From NCBI GenBank assembly GCA_019637795.1, contig JAHBUY010000003.1, forward strand, positions 691,409 through 755,408: a stretch of DNA of 64,000 nucleotides, read 5' to 3'. The notes below the pieces were generated by a model. That model was not told the origin of the DNA and searched no databases. It worked only from the letters and a program-made list of their open reading frames with translations. Of the stretch, positions 42,380-50,695 are shown piece by piece. Position 1 is the first letter of the stretch. Each line of letters opens with the position of its first letter. Source of the stretch: a bacterium. Lineage in GTDB: Bacteria > Desulfobacterota > Binatia > HRBIN30 > CADEER01. The position numbers were made by a program, and so were the translations under genes.

Positions 42380-43483
42380 ATGCACCCGGGTTTGTCCGTC
42401 GACTTCGCGCTCGCGCCGTTCCTGGTGATCTGGGAGACCACGCAGGCCTGCGATCTGTCCTGCACGCACTGCCGGGCCGCGGCGCAGCCGCTGCGACACC
42501 CGGCCGAGCTGAGCACCGCCGAGGGCGTGGCGCTGCTCGACGACGTCGCCGACATGGGCACCCCGGTCTGCATCCTCAGCGGCGGCGATCCCGTGAAGCG
42601 GCCGGATCTCCTGGAGCTGATCCGCCACGGCAAGCGGCGCGGGCTGCGCATGGGAACGATTCCGGCCGCGACGGCGCGGCTGACCGAGTCGCTGGTCGGC
42701 GACCTGCGGGGCGCCGGGCTCGACCAGATGGCGCTCAGCCTCGACTTCCCCCGCCGCGAGCTGCACGACGAGTTCCGCGGCGTGCCGGGCGCCTTCGCGC
42801 GCACCATGGAGGCGGTCGAGTGGGCGCATCGCGCCGGACTGCCGCTGCAGATCAACACCACGCTGTGCGGCCGCTCGGCGCCCTACCTGTCGGAGATGGC
42901 GGCGCTCGTCGAACGCCTGGGAATCGTCTTCTGGGAGGTGTTCTTCCTCGTGCCGATGGGCCGCGGCGAGCGCCTCGGCGGCCTGACGCCGGCGCAGTGC
43001 GAGGATCTGTTCGCCATCCTGCACCAGGTGCAGCGGCGGGCCGGGTTCGTGGTCAAGATCACGGAGGCGCCGCACTACCGCCGCTACGTCGCCCAGCGCG
43101 AGCACGCGAACGGCGAGCACCATCGCGCCGGCGCCGCGCTGCCGAGCCTGCTCCAGCGCTCCGAAGGACCCGGCCATACCGTCGGGCTGGCGACCCGCGG
43201 GGTCAACGCCGGCAACGGCTTCGCCTTCGTCGCCCACGACGGCACCGTCTTCCCCAGCGGCTTCCTGCCGCTCGCCGCGGGCAACGTCCGCGCGCAGCGC
43301 CTGTCCGCGATCTACCGCGACGCGCCGCTCTTCCGCGAGCTGCGCGATCCCGACCGGCTGCTCGGCCGCTGCGGGCGCTGCGAGTATCGCGGCATCTGCG
43401 GCGGCTCGCGCTCGCGCGCCTACGCGTTGACCGGCAACCACCTCGCCAGCGACCCCTGGTGCTCGTACCAACCGGCGTCGTAG
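42380..43483 (+). CDS. Radical SAM/SPASM protein (TIGR04053-like)
   Basis: A 367-residue enzyme. Cys24, Cys28 and Cys31 (CDLSCTHC) bind the SAM-linked [4Fe-4S] cluster, LSGGDPVKRPDLLELI is the GGE-like SAM motif, and the C-terminus CGRCEYRGICGGSRSRAYALTGN...DPWC is a SPASM-type auxiliary cluster region. IWETTQACDLSCTHCRA and the GGDP motif fit the TIGR04053 group, related to heme-biosynthesis AhbD/NirJ enzymes. The reaction is unknown. GGAGG sits four bases before the ATG, and TATCAT at 42362-42367 is a likely -10 box. No peptide precursor gene is obvious next to it. Confidence 0.88.
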   Translation: MHPGLSVDFALAPFLVIWETTQACDLSCTHCRAAAQPLRHPAELSTAEGVALLDDVADMGTPVCILSGGDPVKRPDLLELIRHGKRRGLRMGTIPAATARLTESLVGDLRGAGLDQMALSLDFPRRELHDEFRGVPGAFARTMEAVEWAHRAGLPLQINTTLCGRSAPYLSEMAALVERLGIVFWEVFFLVPMGRGERLGGLTPAQCEDLFAILHQVQRRAGFVVKITEAPHYRRYVAQREHANGEHHRAGAALPSLLQRSEGPGHTVGLATRGVNAGNGFAFVAHDGTVFPSGFLPLAAGNVRAQRLSAIYRDAPLFRELRDPDRLLGRCGRCEYRGICGGSRSRAYALTGNHLASDPWCSYQPAS

Positions 43484-43520
43484 CCGCAGCGAGTCGCCGG
43501 CGGGGCGGCGTCCGGCGCGC

Positions 43521-44240
43521 TCACCAGGGCTCGACCCAGGGGCGAAGGTCGATCTCGAACGTCCAGGCGCTGCGCGGCTGCTGGTGCAGGGCGAAGTAGG
43601 TCTCGGCGATGTCGTCGGGGCGGAGGAGGCCGTCGGCGGGGCGCGAGCGCGCCAGGTCGGGGAATCGCTCGCGAATCCACGGCATGTCGATCGGGCCGTC
43701 GATGACGACGTGGGCGACGTGGATGCCCTCCGGGCCGAGCTCGCGCGCCATGCTCTGGGCCAGCGCCCGCAGGGCGTGCTTGGCGCCGGCGAAGGCGGCG
43801 AACTGGGCGCGCCCGCGCAGGCTCGCCGTGGCGCCGGTGAAGAGGATGGTGCCGCGGCCGCGTGGCCCCATGCGGCGCGCCGCCTCGCGGCCGACCAGGA
43901 ATCCCGACAGGCAGGCCATCTCCCAGACTTTGGTGAAGGTGCGCACCGTCATCTCGCGGATCGGGAACCAGACGTTGGCGCCGATGTTGTGCACCACCAC
44001 GTCGATCGGCCCGACGTCGCGCTCGACGGCGTCGAAGAGGGCGATGACGTCGTCCTCCCTGCGGGCGTCGACGCCGAAGGCGGTCGCCGCGCCGCCGGCG
44101 GCCGTGATCGCCGCGCACAGGGGCGCCAGCTTGTCGCGGTCGCGGCGGACGACGCAGGCGTGGTAGCCGGCGCGGCCGAAGCGGCGGGCGATGGCGCCGC
44201 CGAGCCCGTCGCCGGCGCCGGCGATCAGGGCGACGCTCAC
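43521..44240 (-). CDS. Atypical SDR lacking the catalytic Ser and Tyr
   Basis: A 239-residue Rossmann protein with GAGDGLG (8-14) and HNIGAN in place of NNAG. At the active site the usual YXXXK reads FAGAK (Phe150, Lys154), and the Ser 13 residues earlier is Ala137. The segment TGATASLRGRAQFAAFAGAK is, from memory, conserved in its own SDR subgroup, so this is a subfamily trait and not a random mutation. It may bind NAD(P) without classical chemistry or use other residues. Its GTG overlaps the stop of the isomerase gene (GTGA), and it is the last gene of the molybdoenzyme operon. Confidence 0.82.
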   Translation of the reverse strand: MSVALIAGAGDGLGGAIARRFGRAGYHACVVRRDRDKLAPLCAAITAAGGAATAFGVDARREDDVIALFDAVERDVGPIDVVVHNIGANVWFPIREMTVRTFTKVWEMACLSGFLVGREAARRMGPRGRGTILFTGATASLRGRAQFAAFAGAKHALRALAQSMARELGPEGIHVAHVVIDGPIDMPWIRERFPDLARSRPADGLLRPDDIAETYFALHQQPRSAWTFEIDLRPWVEPW

Positions 44241-44821
44241 GCGCGCAGCGCCTCCTCGACGAAATCGAGGCGATCGTTGCCCCAGAACATCTCGTCGCCG
44301 ACGAAGAAGGTGGGCGCGCCGAAGGCGCCGCGCTCCACCGCCTCGTCGCCGTTCCGCTTCAGCAGCGCCTTCACCGCCGGGTCCCTGGCGCGCTCGAGCA
44401 GGCGCGCGGCGTCGAGCCCGGCGTCCTCGATGGCGGCGCGCAAGACCGCTTCGTCGGCGAGATTGCGGCCGTCCACCCAGACGGCGCGGAACATCGCGCG
44501 GTGGAAGTCGGCGAATCCCGGCACGTCGAGCGCCGCGACGGCGGCCCGCATCGCGCCCAGGGTGTTGACCGGAAAGTGCGGATTGGGATTGGCGGGCACG
44601 CCGTAGCGGCGCGCCCAGCGCTGGATCTCGGTGAACATGTAGCGGCCCTTGTTGGGCACACTGATCGGCGGCGCGTTCTTCGACGCCTGCATGACGCCGC
44701 CGAGGAAGAACGGGCGGTAGACGATCTCGGCGCCGGTGCGGTCGCGCAGCGCCGGCAACTGCGTATCGGCGAGATAGGCGAAGGGGCTGACGTAGTCGAA
44801 GAAGTATTCGAGGCGGGGCAT
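44237..44821 (-). CDS. 2-hydroxychromene-2-carboxylate isomerase/DsbA-like protein
   Basis: A 194-residue thioredoxin-fold protein. FFDYVSPFAYLA puts Ser12 where kappa-class GST and HCCA isomerase have their Ser and DsbA has CXXC, so it is not an oxidoreductase of the Dsb type. PHFPVNTLGAMRAAVAALD and GAFGAPTFFVGDEMFWGNDRLDFVEEAL are family blocks. HCCA isomerase is a glutathione-dependent step in naphthalene breakdown; relatives handle other aromatics. It lies 50 bases after the molybdoenzyme gene and overlaps the SDR gene. Confidence 0.88.
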   Translation of the reverse strand: MPRLEYFFDYVSPFAYLADTQLPALRDRTGAEIVYRPFFLGGVMQASKNAPPISVPNKGRYMFTEIQRWARRYGVPANPNPHFPVNTLGAMRAAVAALDVPGFADFHRAMFRAVWVDGRNLADEAVLRAAIEDAGLDAARLLERARDPAVKALLKRNGDEAVERGAFGAPTFFVGDEMFWGNDRLDFVEEALRA

Positions 44822-44871
44822 CGGCGGAATCCTCGCGCTGGGGTGGGAATGGGGTGATCCCGAGGGCTGGC

Positions 44872-47220
44872 TCACTCGCAGCGCTCGACGCGGCAGAGCG
44901 TGTACTTGTGCATCGGACACCCGGTGAACGGATCGCGCTCGTCGCTGGCGGTGATCTCGTTGAGGTTCACGCCGATGGTCTCGAGCTCGCCGGTGCCGTC
45001 CTTCGGATAACGGGCGCCGAAACCGTTCGGGACCCAGACGTGGCCGGGCTGCAGGCGTTTGTCGATCGCGGCCGGCAGCTCGAGGGCGCCGCGTTTGGTG
45101 ACCAGGCGGACGCGATCGCCGCCGGCGATGCCGAGCGCGGCGGCATCGGCGGGGCTGAGGTTGAGGGCGCAGTGCGGCCCGCGCCCCTTGCGCCAGGCCG
45201 GGTCGCGCTGAATGGTGTTCGCCGTCCACTGCGTGCGCAGGCCGGCGGCGAGGACGAGCGGGAACCGCGGATCGCGCGGCCGGTCGGTGCGCGCCGCGCG
45301 GCCGATCTCGTCCAGCATCGGCGGTGGCGCCAGGCGGATCTTCTTGTCGTCGAAGCCGATGATGTCGGCGAGACCGCGCTCGGGATCGACGCGGCCGATC
45401 TCCACCCCCTCGGGATGGACGAGAATGCGGCGGAAGATCTCGTGCGCGACGGCGAACGGGCCGCGCGGGCGCCACTCCTCGCCGAGCGTGCGCAGCAGCG
45501 ACTCGAGGCGGACGAAGGCATTGGCGTGCACCTGCGCCCACACCGCCGTCAGGGCCGGCGACGGCAGATGCGGGCCGAGTGTGCGATAGCCCCAGAACAG
45601 CAGGTGCGCCTGGCTGCCGCCGGCGGCCTGCATGGCGGCGCCGAGATAGGCCGCGGCGCCCTCCGGTTCGAGCGCGCCGGCGGCGAGCGCCGTCAGCTCG
45701 GGCGGCGGCGGCGGCACCAGGCGCATGGCCTCGGCGAGGCGGACGTAGATCTCCGGCTCGGGCAGCGCCTCGGGCGGGCCGGGCACCACCGGCGGCCGGA
45801 GCTGCGCGTAGATCTGCGGGTAGCCCTTGGGGAATCCGGCGATCTCCCACTTCTCGTAGCCGACCGGGGTCGGCAGGACGTAGTCGGCGAGCTGCGCCGT
45901 CTCGGTCATCGCCGGCTCGATCACCACCAGGAGATCGAGCCGCTCGCGCGCCTCGCGCCAGCGCGCCGTGTCGGAGAACGAGAGCAGCGGATTGGCGCCC
46001 TCGACGATGAGCGCCCGCAGACGCTGCGGGTGATCGAGCAGCACCTCCTCCGGAACCAGCGACGGCGAGAACATCCCGTAGCCGCCGAGGGCGCTGATCG
46101 CGGGGATGCCGGAGGCGAGCGCGCGCTCCGGCTCGGCGTGTCGCTTCGGGCTGTGGTCGGGCGGCGAGAGCGCTTCGTAGAACACGTTGCCGCCGCGGCG
46201 GCCGGCGTTGCCGGTGATCACGGCGAGGACGTGGATCAGGTACGAGGTCAGGGTCGAGAAGAGATTGTGCTCGACGGCGAGGTCGAACATGATCGCCGCC
46301 GACTCCGCCTCCGCGTACTCGCGCGCCAGGCGCAGCAGCTCGGCGGGCGCGATGCCGGCGCGGCGCGCCATCTCGTCGATGTCGACCTGGGCCAGCGCCT
46401 GCCGCAGCGGCTCGAAGCCGACCGTCTGCTCGGCGACGACGCGCGCGTCGACCAATCCCTCGCTGGCGACGATCGCCGCCGCCATGCCGAGCAGCACGTA
46501 GGCGTCGGAGCCGGGCGTGATGCGCAGGTGGCGATCGGCGGTGCGCGTCGTCTCGGTGTCGCGTGGGTCGAGCACCACCACCGTCTGCCGGGGGTTGGCG
46601 GCGAGCGCCTTGAACGTCTCGGTGGCGTTGTGACCGCGGTTGGAGATCTTGGGGTTGGTGCCGAGCATGAGCAGGAAGCGCGTCTGCTCGATGTCGGGGT
46701 GGAAGAAGGTCGACGGCGGCGCGTCGAACATCCACTGATCGATCAGGAAGTGCTGCGTCTTCTCCTGCGCGAAGGCATTGAACCAGCGCTTGGAGCCGAG
46801 CGCGGTGAGAAAGGTGAGGCCGTACGGCGCGTCCATGTGATTCGCCTGGCCACCGATGCCGACCAGGCCGATGGCGCGCGGCGAGTGCGCCTCGCGGATG
46901 GCCCCGAGGCGGGCGGCGATCTCGGTGATCGCCTGCTCCCACGAGATGCGCGCGAAGCCGCCGTCGGGCTGGCGCTTCAACGGATGCTGGACGCGCTGCG
47001 CGTGCTCGACGTAGTGGCGAATCGAGAAGCCCTTGTTGCAGATGTAACCGTGCGTGATCGGATTCGACGCGTCGGCGCGCACGTCGGCGATCCGGCCGCC
47101 GGCGACGTCGACCCGCAGGCCGCAGTTGTGGCTGCACAGCACGCAGACCGTGGCGAGATCGGTGGCATCGGTGGGCAGCGGCGTTTTCGAGATCGATGGG
47201 TCGACGGCTCGGCTCGACAT
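44872..47220 (-). CDS. Molybdopterin-bis-guanine-dinucleotide oxidoreductase with [4Fe-4S] cluster
   Basis: A 782-residue member of the DMSO reductase superfamily. Cys26, Cys29, Cys33 and Cys61 (CVLCSHNC ... CNKG) bind the N-terminal cluster. LVGIGGQANHMDAPYG, MLGTNPKISNRG and VLDPRDTETTRTADRH are cofactor-binding segments, and the C-terminal domain (LAAGLRTQWTANTIQRDP, VWVPNGFGARYP) closes the bis-MGD site. No Tat signal is visible, so it is cytoplasmic. It could oxidise or reduce an organic substrate, a formate-dehydrogenase/acetylene-hydratase-like role. GGAGGAG precedes the ATG. It is divergent from an HxlR regulator with two palindromes between. Confidence 0.9.
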   Translation of the reverse strand: MSSRAVDPSISKTPLPTDATDLATVCVLCSHNCGLRVDVAGGRIADVRADASNPITHGYICNKGFSIRHYVEHAQRVQHPLKRQPDGGFARISWEQAITEIAARLGAIREAHSPRAIGLVGIGGQANHMDAPYGLTFLTALGSKRWFNAFAQEKTQHFLIDQWMFDAPPSTFFHPDIEQTRFLLMLGTNPKISNRGHNATETFKALAANPRQTVVVLDPRDTETTRTADRHLRITPGSDAYVLLGMAAAIVASEGLVDARVVAEQTVGFEPLRQALAQVDIDEMARRAGIAPAELLRLAREYAEAESAAIMFDLAVEHNLFSTLTSYLIHVLAVITGNAGRRGGNVFYEALSPPDHSPKRHAEPERALASGIPAISALGGYGMFSPSLVPEEVLLDHPQRLRALIVEGANPLLSFSDTARWREARERLDLLVVIEPAMTETAQLADYVLPTPVGYEKWEIAGFPKGYPQIYAQLRPPVVPGPPEALPEPEIYVRLAEAMRLVPPPPPELTALAAGALEPEGAAAYLGAAMQAAGGSQAHLLFWGYRTLGPHLPSPALTAVWAQVHANAFVRLESLLRTLGEEWRPRGPFAVAHEIFRRILVHPEGVEIGRVDPERGLADIIGFDDKKIRLAPPPMLDEIGRAARTDRPRDPRFPLVLAAGLRTQWTANTIQRDPAWRKGRGPHCALNLSPADAAALGIAGGDRVRLVTKRGALELPAAIDKRLQPGHVWVPNGFGARYPKDGTGELETIGVNLNEITASDERDPFTGCPMHKYTLCRVERCE

Positions 47221-47262
47221 CTCGCTCCTCCAGAGGGTGGGGGCCTCGCTGGCCTCAGCGTC

Positions 47263-47300
47263 AGTTCCAGAACGGAACTAATTCGTTCTCTTTCAGAACG
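47263..47300. promoter_or_regulatory. Two 17-bp operator palindromes between HxlR and molybdoenzyme genes
   Basis: AGTTCC-AGAAC-GGAACT (47263-47279) and CGTTCT-CTTTC-AGAACG (47284-47300) are each perfect with six-base arms and a five-base spacer. Their centres are 21 bp apart, two helical turns. Site 2 covers the -35 region of the HxlR gene. They are probably bound by the HxlR dimer, controlling both directions. Confidence 0.75.
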
Positions 47301-47319
47301 CAAGCACTTCGTGTAGTGA
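47291..47319 (+). promoter_or_regulatory. Putative HxlR promoter, leaderless geometry
   Basis: TTTCAG (47291-47296), 17 bases, TAGTGA (47314-47319), then seven bases to the GTG at 47327. The -35 box lies in operator site 2, which implies autorepression. Confidence 0.35.
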
Positions 47320-47326
47320 AGCAGGG

Positions 47327-47773
47327 GTGCGCTGGGACGAGATCAGAGGGATGCCGTGCTCGGTGGCGCGGACGCTGTCGGTGATCGGCGATCGCTGGAC
47401 GCTTCTGATCCTGCGCGACGCGTTCCTGCGCACCCGTCGCTTCGAGGACTTCCAGCGCCAGCTCGGCGTCACCCGGCATCTGCTCGCCGACCGGCTGCGC
47501 AAGCTGGTCGAGGCCGGCATCCTCGAGAAGGTCCGCTACCAGGAGAAGCCGGCGCGCGACGAGTATCGGCTGACCGAGAAGGGTCTCGAGCTGCACCCGG
47601 TCATCGTCTCCCTGCTGCGCTGGGGCGATCGCTGGATGGCCGACGACGCCGGCCCGCCGCTGCGCCTGCGGCACAAGGCCTGCGGCCACGTCATGCACCC
47701 GACCCTGGTCTGCCCCGAATGCGGCGACCCGATCGGCCCCCGCGACCTGACGCCGGCGCTGCGCGAACGCTGA
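47327..47773 (+). CDS. HxlR family regulator with C-terminal zinc-ribbon-like motif
   Basis: A 148-residue protein. Residues 10-100 are a winged helix of the HxlR type (MPCSVARTLSVIGDRWTLLI, FEDFQRQLGVTRHLLADRLRKLVEAGIL). Cys11 is at the place of the redox-sensing Cys of HypR/YodB-like members. The C-terminus adds CGHVMHPTLVCPECGDP (Cys119, His121, Cys129, Cys132), a small metal site not found in the minimal family. It probably represses the divergent molybdoenzyme operon and senses electrophiles or redox state. The GTG at 47327 gives the usual N-terminus before MPCS. Confidence 0.87.
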   Translation: MRWDEIRGMPCSVARTLSVIGDRWTLLILRDAFLRTRRFEDFQRQLGVTRHLLADRLRKLVEAGILEKVRYQEKPARDEYRLTEKGLELHPVIVSLLRWGDRWMADDAGPPLRLRHKACGHVMHPTLVCPECGDPIGPRDLTPALRER

Positions 47774-47892
47774 GCGTCGGCCACCGATCCCGAGCGAGCG
47801 TCGGGCGCCGGCCCGGGCATCGCATGCGCCGACCGCCGACGCGATTCTCGTCGCTCGCCCTCGCCTCGACTAGGCGGGACAACCGGGTGCGC

Positions 47893-47898
47893 TACAAT
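47893..47898 (+). promoter_or_regulatory. -10 box of DksA-like gene
   Basis: TACAAT, five of six bases of the consensus, 22 bases before the ATG at 47915, with CGGAGGT between. The -35 element is unclear (TCGACT lies 21 bases upstream). Confidence 0.5.
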
Positions 47899-47914
47899 CA
47901 CCGCGGAGGTCGAG

Positions 47915-48265
47915 ATGTCCTACGACGAGAGGAAGCACGACCTGCTCGAGCGGCGGCGCCGTCTGCTGCGGCAGGTGGCGCGGCTCGAGGACGATCTGCG
48001 GTGGCTCGACAGCGACGTCGAGCCGGAGCTGGTCGAGGCGGGACAGGACGAGATGCTGGCGCAGCTCGCGGCGCGGCTCGACCAGCACGACCGCGACGAG
48101 CTGACGGCCATCGAGACGGCCCTCGATCGCATCGAACGCCGCGAGGGCGACATCTGCCGGACCTGTCGGCAGCCGATACCCGAGGCGCGTCTCCGCGCCC
48201 TGCCGACCACCGACATCTGCGTCACCTGCGCCGCCGACCGCGAGGATCTGCGGCGCAACCGCTGA
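47915..48265 (+). CDS. DksA/TraR-type C4 zinc-finger protein
   Basis: A 116-residue protein: an N-terminal coiled coil (residues 5-75, Arg/Leu/Glu-rich) and a four-cysteine zinc finger (Cys81, Cys84, Cys102, Cys105; CRTC ... CVTC). The plan matches DksA/TraR proteins that enter the RNA polymerase secondary channel. The acidic tip motif of DksA is not clearly present, so the activity may differ. GGAGG lies seven bases upstream of the ATG. The next gene starts 15 bases after the stop. Confidence 0.82.
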   Translation: MSYDERKHDLLERRRRLLRQVARLEDDLRWLDSDVEPELVEAGQDEMLAQLAARLDQHDRDELTAIETALDRIERREGDICRTCRQPIPEARLRALPTTDICVTCAADREDLRRNR

Positions 48266-48280
48266 CCGATGGAGTCGATC

Positions 48281-48724
48281 ATGACCGTCGAGACCCTGGT
48301 ACTCGTCGCCGACAGCGCCCGCGCCCGGCTCTTCGCCGCCCACCGCAGCCGCCCCTCCTGGGAGCTGCTCGAGGCCTTCGACCACCCGCGCGGCGCGGTG
48401 CACGATCGGGACATCCTCACCGATCGCCCCGGACGCGTCCATCAGAGCACCGCCGACGGCCGCCGCTCGGGCGCCGATCCCAAGACCTCGCCGCACGAGG
48501 TCGAGGCCGAGGTGTTCGCCCGGCAGCTCGCGGCGGCGCTCGCGGACGCGGTGACCGCCCGCCACCCGCAGCGCGTGGTGCTGGTCGCGCCGCCGCGCTT
48601 CCTCGGCCACCTGCGCGCCGTGCTCGACAAGCCGGTGAGCGCCCTGCTCGCGCCCGGCCGCGACGAGGATCTGTCGGCCGTCGCCGACCGCGATCTGCCC
48701 GGGCGCCTCGCCGACCTGCTGTAG
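48281..48724 (+). CDS. Host-attachment-type protein (PF10116-like)
   Basis: A 147-residue protein: TLVLVADSARARLFAA is the typical first strand, a loop with DRPGRVHQSTADGR...DPKTSPHEVEAEVFARQLAAAL follows, and VVLVAPPRFLGHLRAVL ends the core. The family, named from an Agrobacterium host-attachment protein, belongs to the eRF1/baeRF-like fold; its true role is unknown. ATG 48281 is chosen since GGAG is six bases upstream; an earlier ATG at 48269 has no such signal. It is co-transcribed with the DksA-like gene. Confidence 0.8.
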   Translation: MTVETLVLVADSARARLFAAHRSRPSWELLEAFDHPRGAVHDRDILTDRPGRVHQSTADGRRSGADPKTSPHEVEAEVFARQLAAALADAVTARHPQRVVLVAPPRFLGHLRAVLDKPVSALLAPGRDEDLSAVADRDLPGRLADLL

Positions 48725-48731
48725 CCGCCGC

Positions 48732-49733
48732 TCAGCGAACCAACGCCGCCGCGCGTTCGAAGCACCACAACGCGGCGAGCGACCCCATGGCATAGAGCGG
48801 CACCTGCAGCAGCCAGCGCGGCCAGGCGATGGGGAGCCGGCGCAACGCCGCGGCGCCGGCCAGCCAGACCGCGACGCACGCCAGCACGCCGCCGGCGACG
48901 CCGCCGTTGAAGGCGATCACCGCCAGCGGCACCTCGCCGGAGGGGAGGCCGCCGGTCTGCAGATCGGCGGCGAGCCCGAGGCCGTGCACGAGGCCGAACC
49001 CCCCGGCCATGAGGTACGGTCGCCGCTGCACCAGCGTCGGCCGCCGCCCCCGGTCGCGCGCCAGCTCCACCGCCAACCAGAAGACGCTGACGGCGATCGC
49101 CAGGGCGATGCCGCGCCCCCCCGGCACGGCGCCGAAGACCGCCGCCGGCAGGGCCAGGCTGACGCCGACCAGGAACGCGCCGACCGTCTCCCAGCGCAGG
49201 CGGCGCGTCCGCGCCAGCAGCAACAGCCCGGCGAGGAAGAAGAGATGGTCGAGGGCGCCGAGCACGGCGACGGCGCCGCGCCGCAGGAAGCGGCGCGCGA
49301 TCGCCGGCGGCGCCGCGCGCGCCGGCACGGTCACGGTCGGCGTCGCGCCGCGCACCACCTCCTGCACGACGCGACCGTCGGCGAACGCGATGCGCACCAG
49401 GCCGTCGATGCGCGCGACGTCGAGACCGGCGATGCCGAGGCGCGCGCCGACGAGATCGCCGCAGGTGACGCGCCAGCGACGGACGAGCGCGTCGCCGTCC
49501 ATCGCCGCCACCGGCGGGCCGAGCGCGCGACAGCTCGCGGGCAGCAGCGGCGCCGGTTCGCTGCCCGGCGCCTGCAGCGCCGAGATCTTGAACTGCACCT
49601 CGTACTGCCCGTCGGCCACTTCGCGCAGCTCGAGCAGCGCCGGCGCCAGGGCATGCGCGAAGGCGGGCGGCGCGCCCAGCAGCGCCGCCGCGCCGGCCGC
49701 GACCGCGAGGAGCCCCCGGTGGCGAATCGTCAG
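48732..49733 (-). CDS. HupE/UreJ family membrane protein
   Basis: About 333 residues: a signal peptide (LLAVAAGAAALLGAPPAFA), a periplasmic domain of about 140 residues, and six to seven membrane helices with GALDHLFFLAGLLLL and GGFGLVHGLGLAADL, the His-rich metal-permease signatures. HupE proteins carry nickel or cobalt. No ATG, GTG or TTG is available near the signal peptide; the best start is CTG 49733, which overlaps the stop of the crotonase gene (CTGA), so translation may depend on coupling. No hydrogenase or urease gene is nearby, so the metal use is open. Confidence 0.8.
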   Translation of the reverse strand: MTIRHRGLLAVAAGAAALLGAPPAFAHALAPALLELREVADGQYEVQFKISALQAPGSEPAPLLPASCRALGPPVAAMDGDALVRRWRVTCGDLVGARLGIAGLDVARIDGLVRIAFADGRVVQEVVRGATPTVTVPARAAPPAIARRFLRRGAVAVLGALDHLFFLAGLLLLARTRRLRWETVGAFLVGVSLALPAAVFGAVPGGRGIALAIAVSVFWLAVELARDRGRRPTLVQRRPYLMAGGFGLVHGLGLAADLQTGGLPSGEVPLAVIAFNGGVAGGVLACVAVWLAGAAALRRLPIAWPRWLLQVPLYAMGSLAALWCFERAAALVR

Positions 49734-50533
49734 TCCTCGAAGCGCGGCCGCCGTTTCTGCCGGCGGGCGCTGATCGCCTCTTGCAGATTCTGCGTCGTCA
49801 GGCGCACCAGGAGCTGGTTGCGGTTCTCCAGGTCGATCGCCGCCTGCAGGCTGCCGGTCTCGAGATTCGCCCACAGCACCCGCTTGGTCATGGCGACGCC
49901 GTGCGGGCTCCAGCCGCAGATCTGCGCCGCGAGCTCGAGCGCGGCATCGCCCAGCGCGTCGTCGGGGAGCACTCGCGACACCATGCCGATCCGCTCCGCT
50001 TCCGCGGCGTCCACCTCGCGGCCGCTGAGGATGACGTCCCAGGCGCGCGCGGCGCCGACCAGACGGGGCAGCAGCCAGCTCACGCCCAGCTCGGTGCCGG
50101 TCAGGCCGTTGGTGATGCCGGCGCTGCGGAAGCGCGCCGAGGCCGCGGCCAGCCGGATGTCGGCGCCGAGCATCAGGCACATGCCGCCGCCGTAGGCGGC
50201 GCCGTTCACCGCCGCGATGATCGGCTGCGGGATGGCGCGCATCGCCGGCACGACGTTCGACATGAGCTCCATGGCGCGGATGGCGATGCGCGACATCGGC
50301 AGGCCGTCGCAGTCCGGCGGCACTCCGTGATCCTCGAGGTCCAGCCCCGAGCAGAACCCGCGGCCGGCGCCGGTCAGCACCACCACCCAGGTGTCGTTGT
50401 CCACCGCCACCGCGCGCAGCGCGTCGTACAGCGGCCCGACCGTGTCGAAGGACAAGGCATTCATCCGCTCCGGACGGTTCAGGGTGATGCGACTGACGTG
50501 CGGCCGCGGCCGATCGACGAGGACGTAGGACAC
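49730..50533 (-). CDS. Enoyl-CoA hydratase/isomerase (crotonase) family protein
   Basis: A 267-residue protein: ITLNRPERMNALS, then FCSGLDLEDHG (first oxyanion NH), VNGAAYGGGMCLMLGADIRLAA (second oxyanion NH), and TGTELGVSWLLPRLVG with a Glu near the catalytic position. The family hydrates or isomerises acyl-CoA double bonds. The C-terminus (RRQKRRPRFED) is basic. GTG 50533 fits the N-terminus (VSYVLVDRPRP) and lies 36 bases after a TTGACT box. It is coupled to the HupE-like gene downstream. Confidence 0.9.
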   Translation of the reverse strand: MSYVLVDRPRPHVSRITLNRPERMNALSFDTVGPLYDALRAVAVDNDTWVVVLTGAGRGFCSGLDLEDHGVPPDCDGLPMSRIAIRAMELMSNVVPAMRAIPQPIIAAVNGAAYGGGMCLMLGADIRLAAASARFRSAGITNGLTGTELGVSWLLPRLVGAARAWDVILSGREVDAAEAERIGMVSRVLPDDALGDAALELAAQICGWSPHGVAMTKRVLWANLETGSLQAAIDLENRNQLLVRLTTQNLQEAISARRQKRRPRFED

Positions 50534-50540
50534 GCCGTTG

Positions 50541-50569
50541 CCATCGCGGGAAGGCCGCGGCGAAGTCAA
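50541..50569 (-). promoter_or_regulatory. Putative promoter of crotonase gene, leaderless geometry
   Basis: TTGACT (50569-50564), 17 bases, CGATGG (50546-50541), then seven bases to the GTG at 50533. There is no Shine-Dalgarno sequence. Confidence 0.42.
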
Positions 50570-50695
50570 TCGCCGGGGGCGTCGAACGACGGCGCCCCTG
50601 GCGTCCCTCCGGGAGCGGGCGGCGCCCCTGAGCAAACGCCGGCCGGGCCGGGAAACCCCCTCGCACGAGGGCCGGCGGCGTGGCAGGGTGACCCC

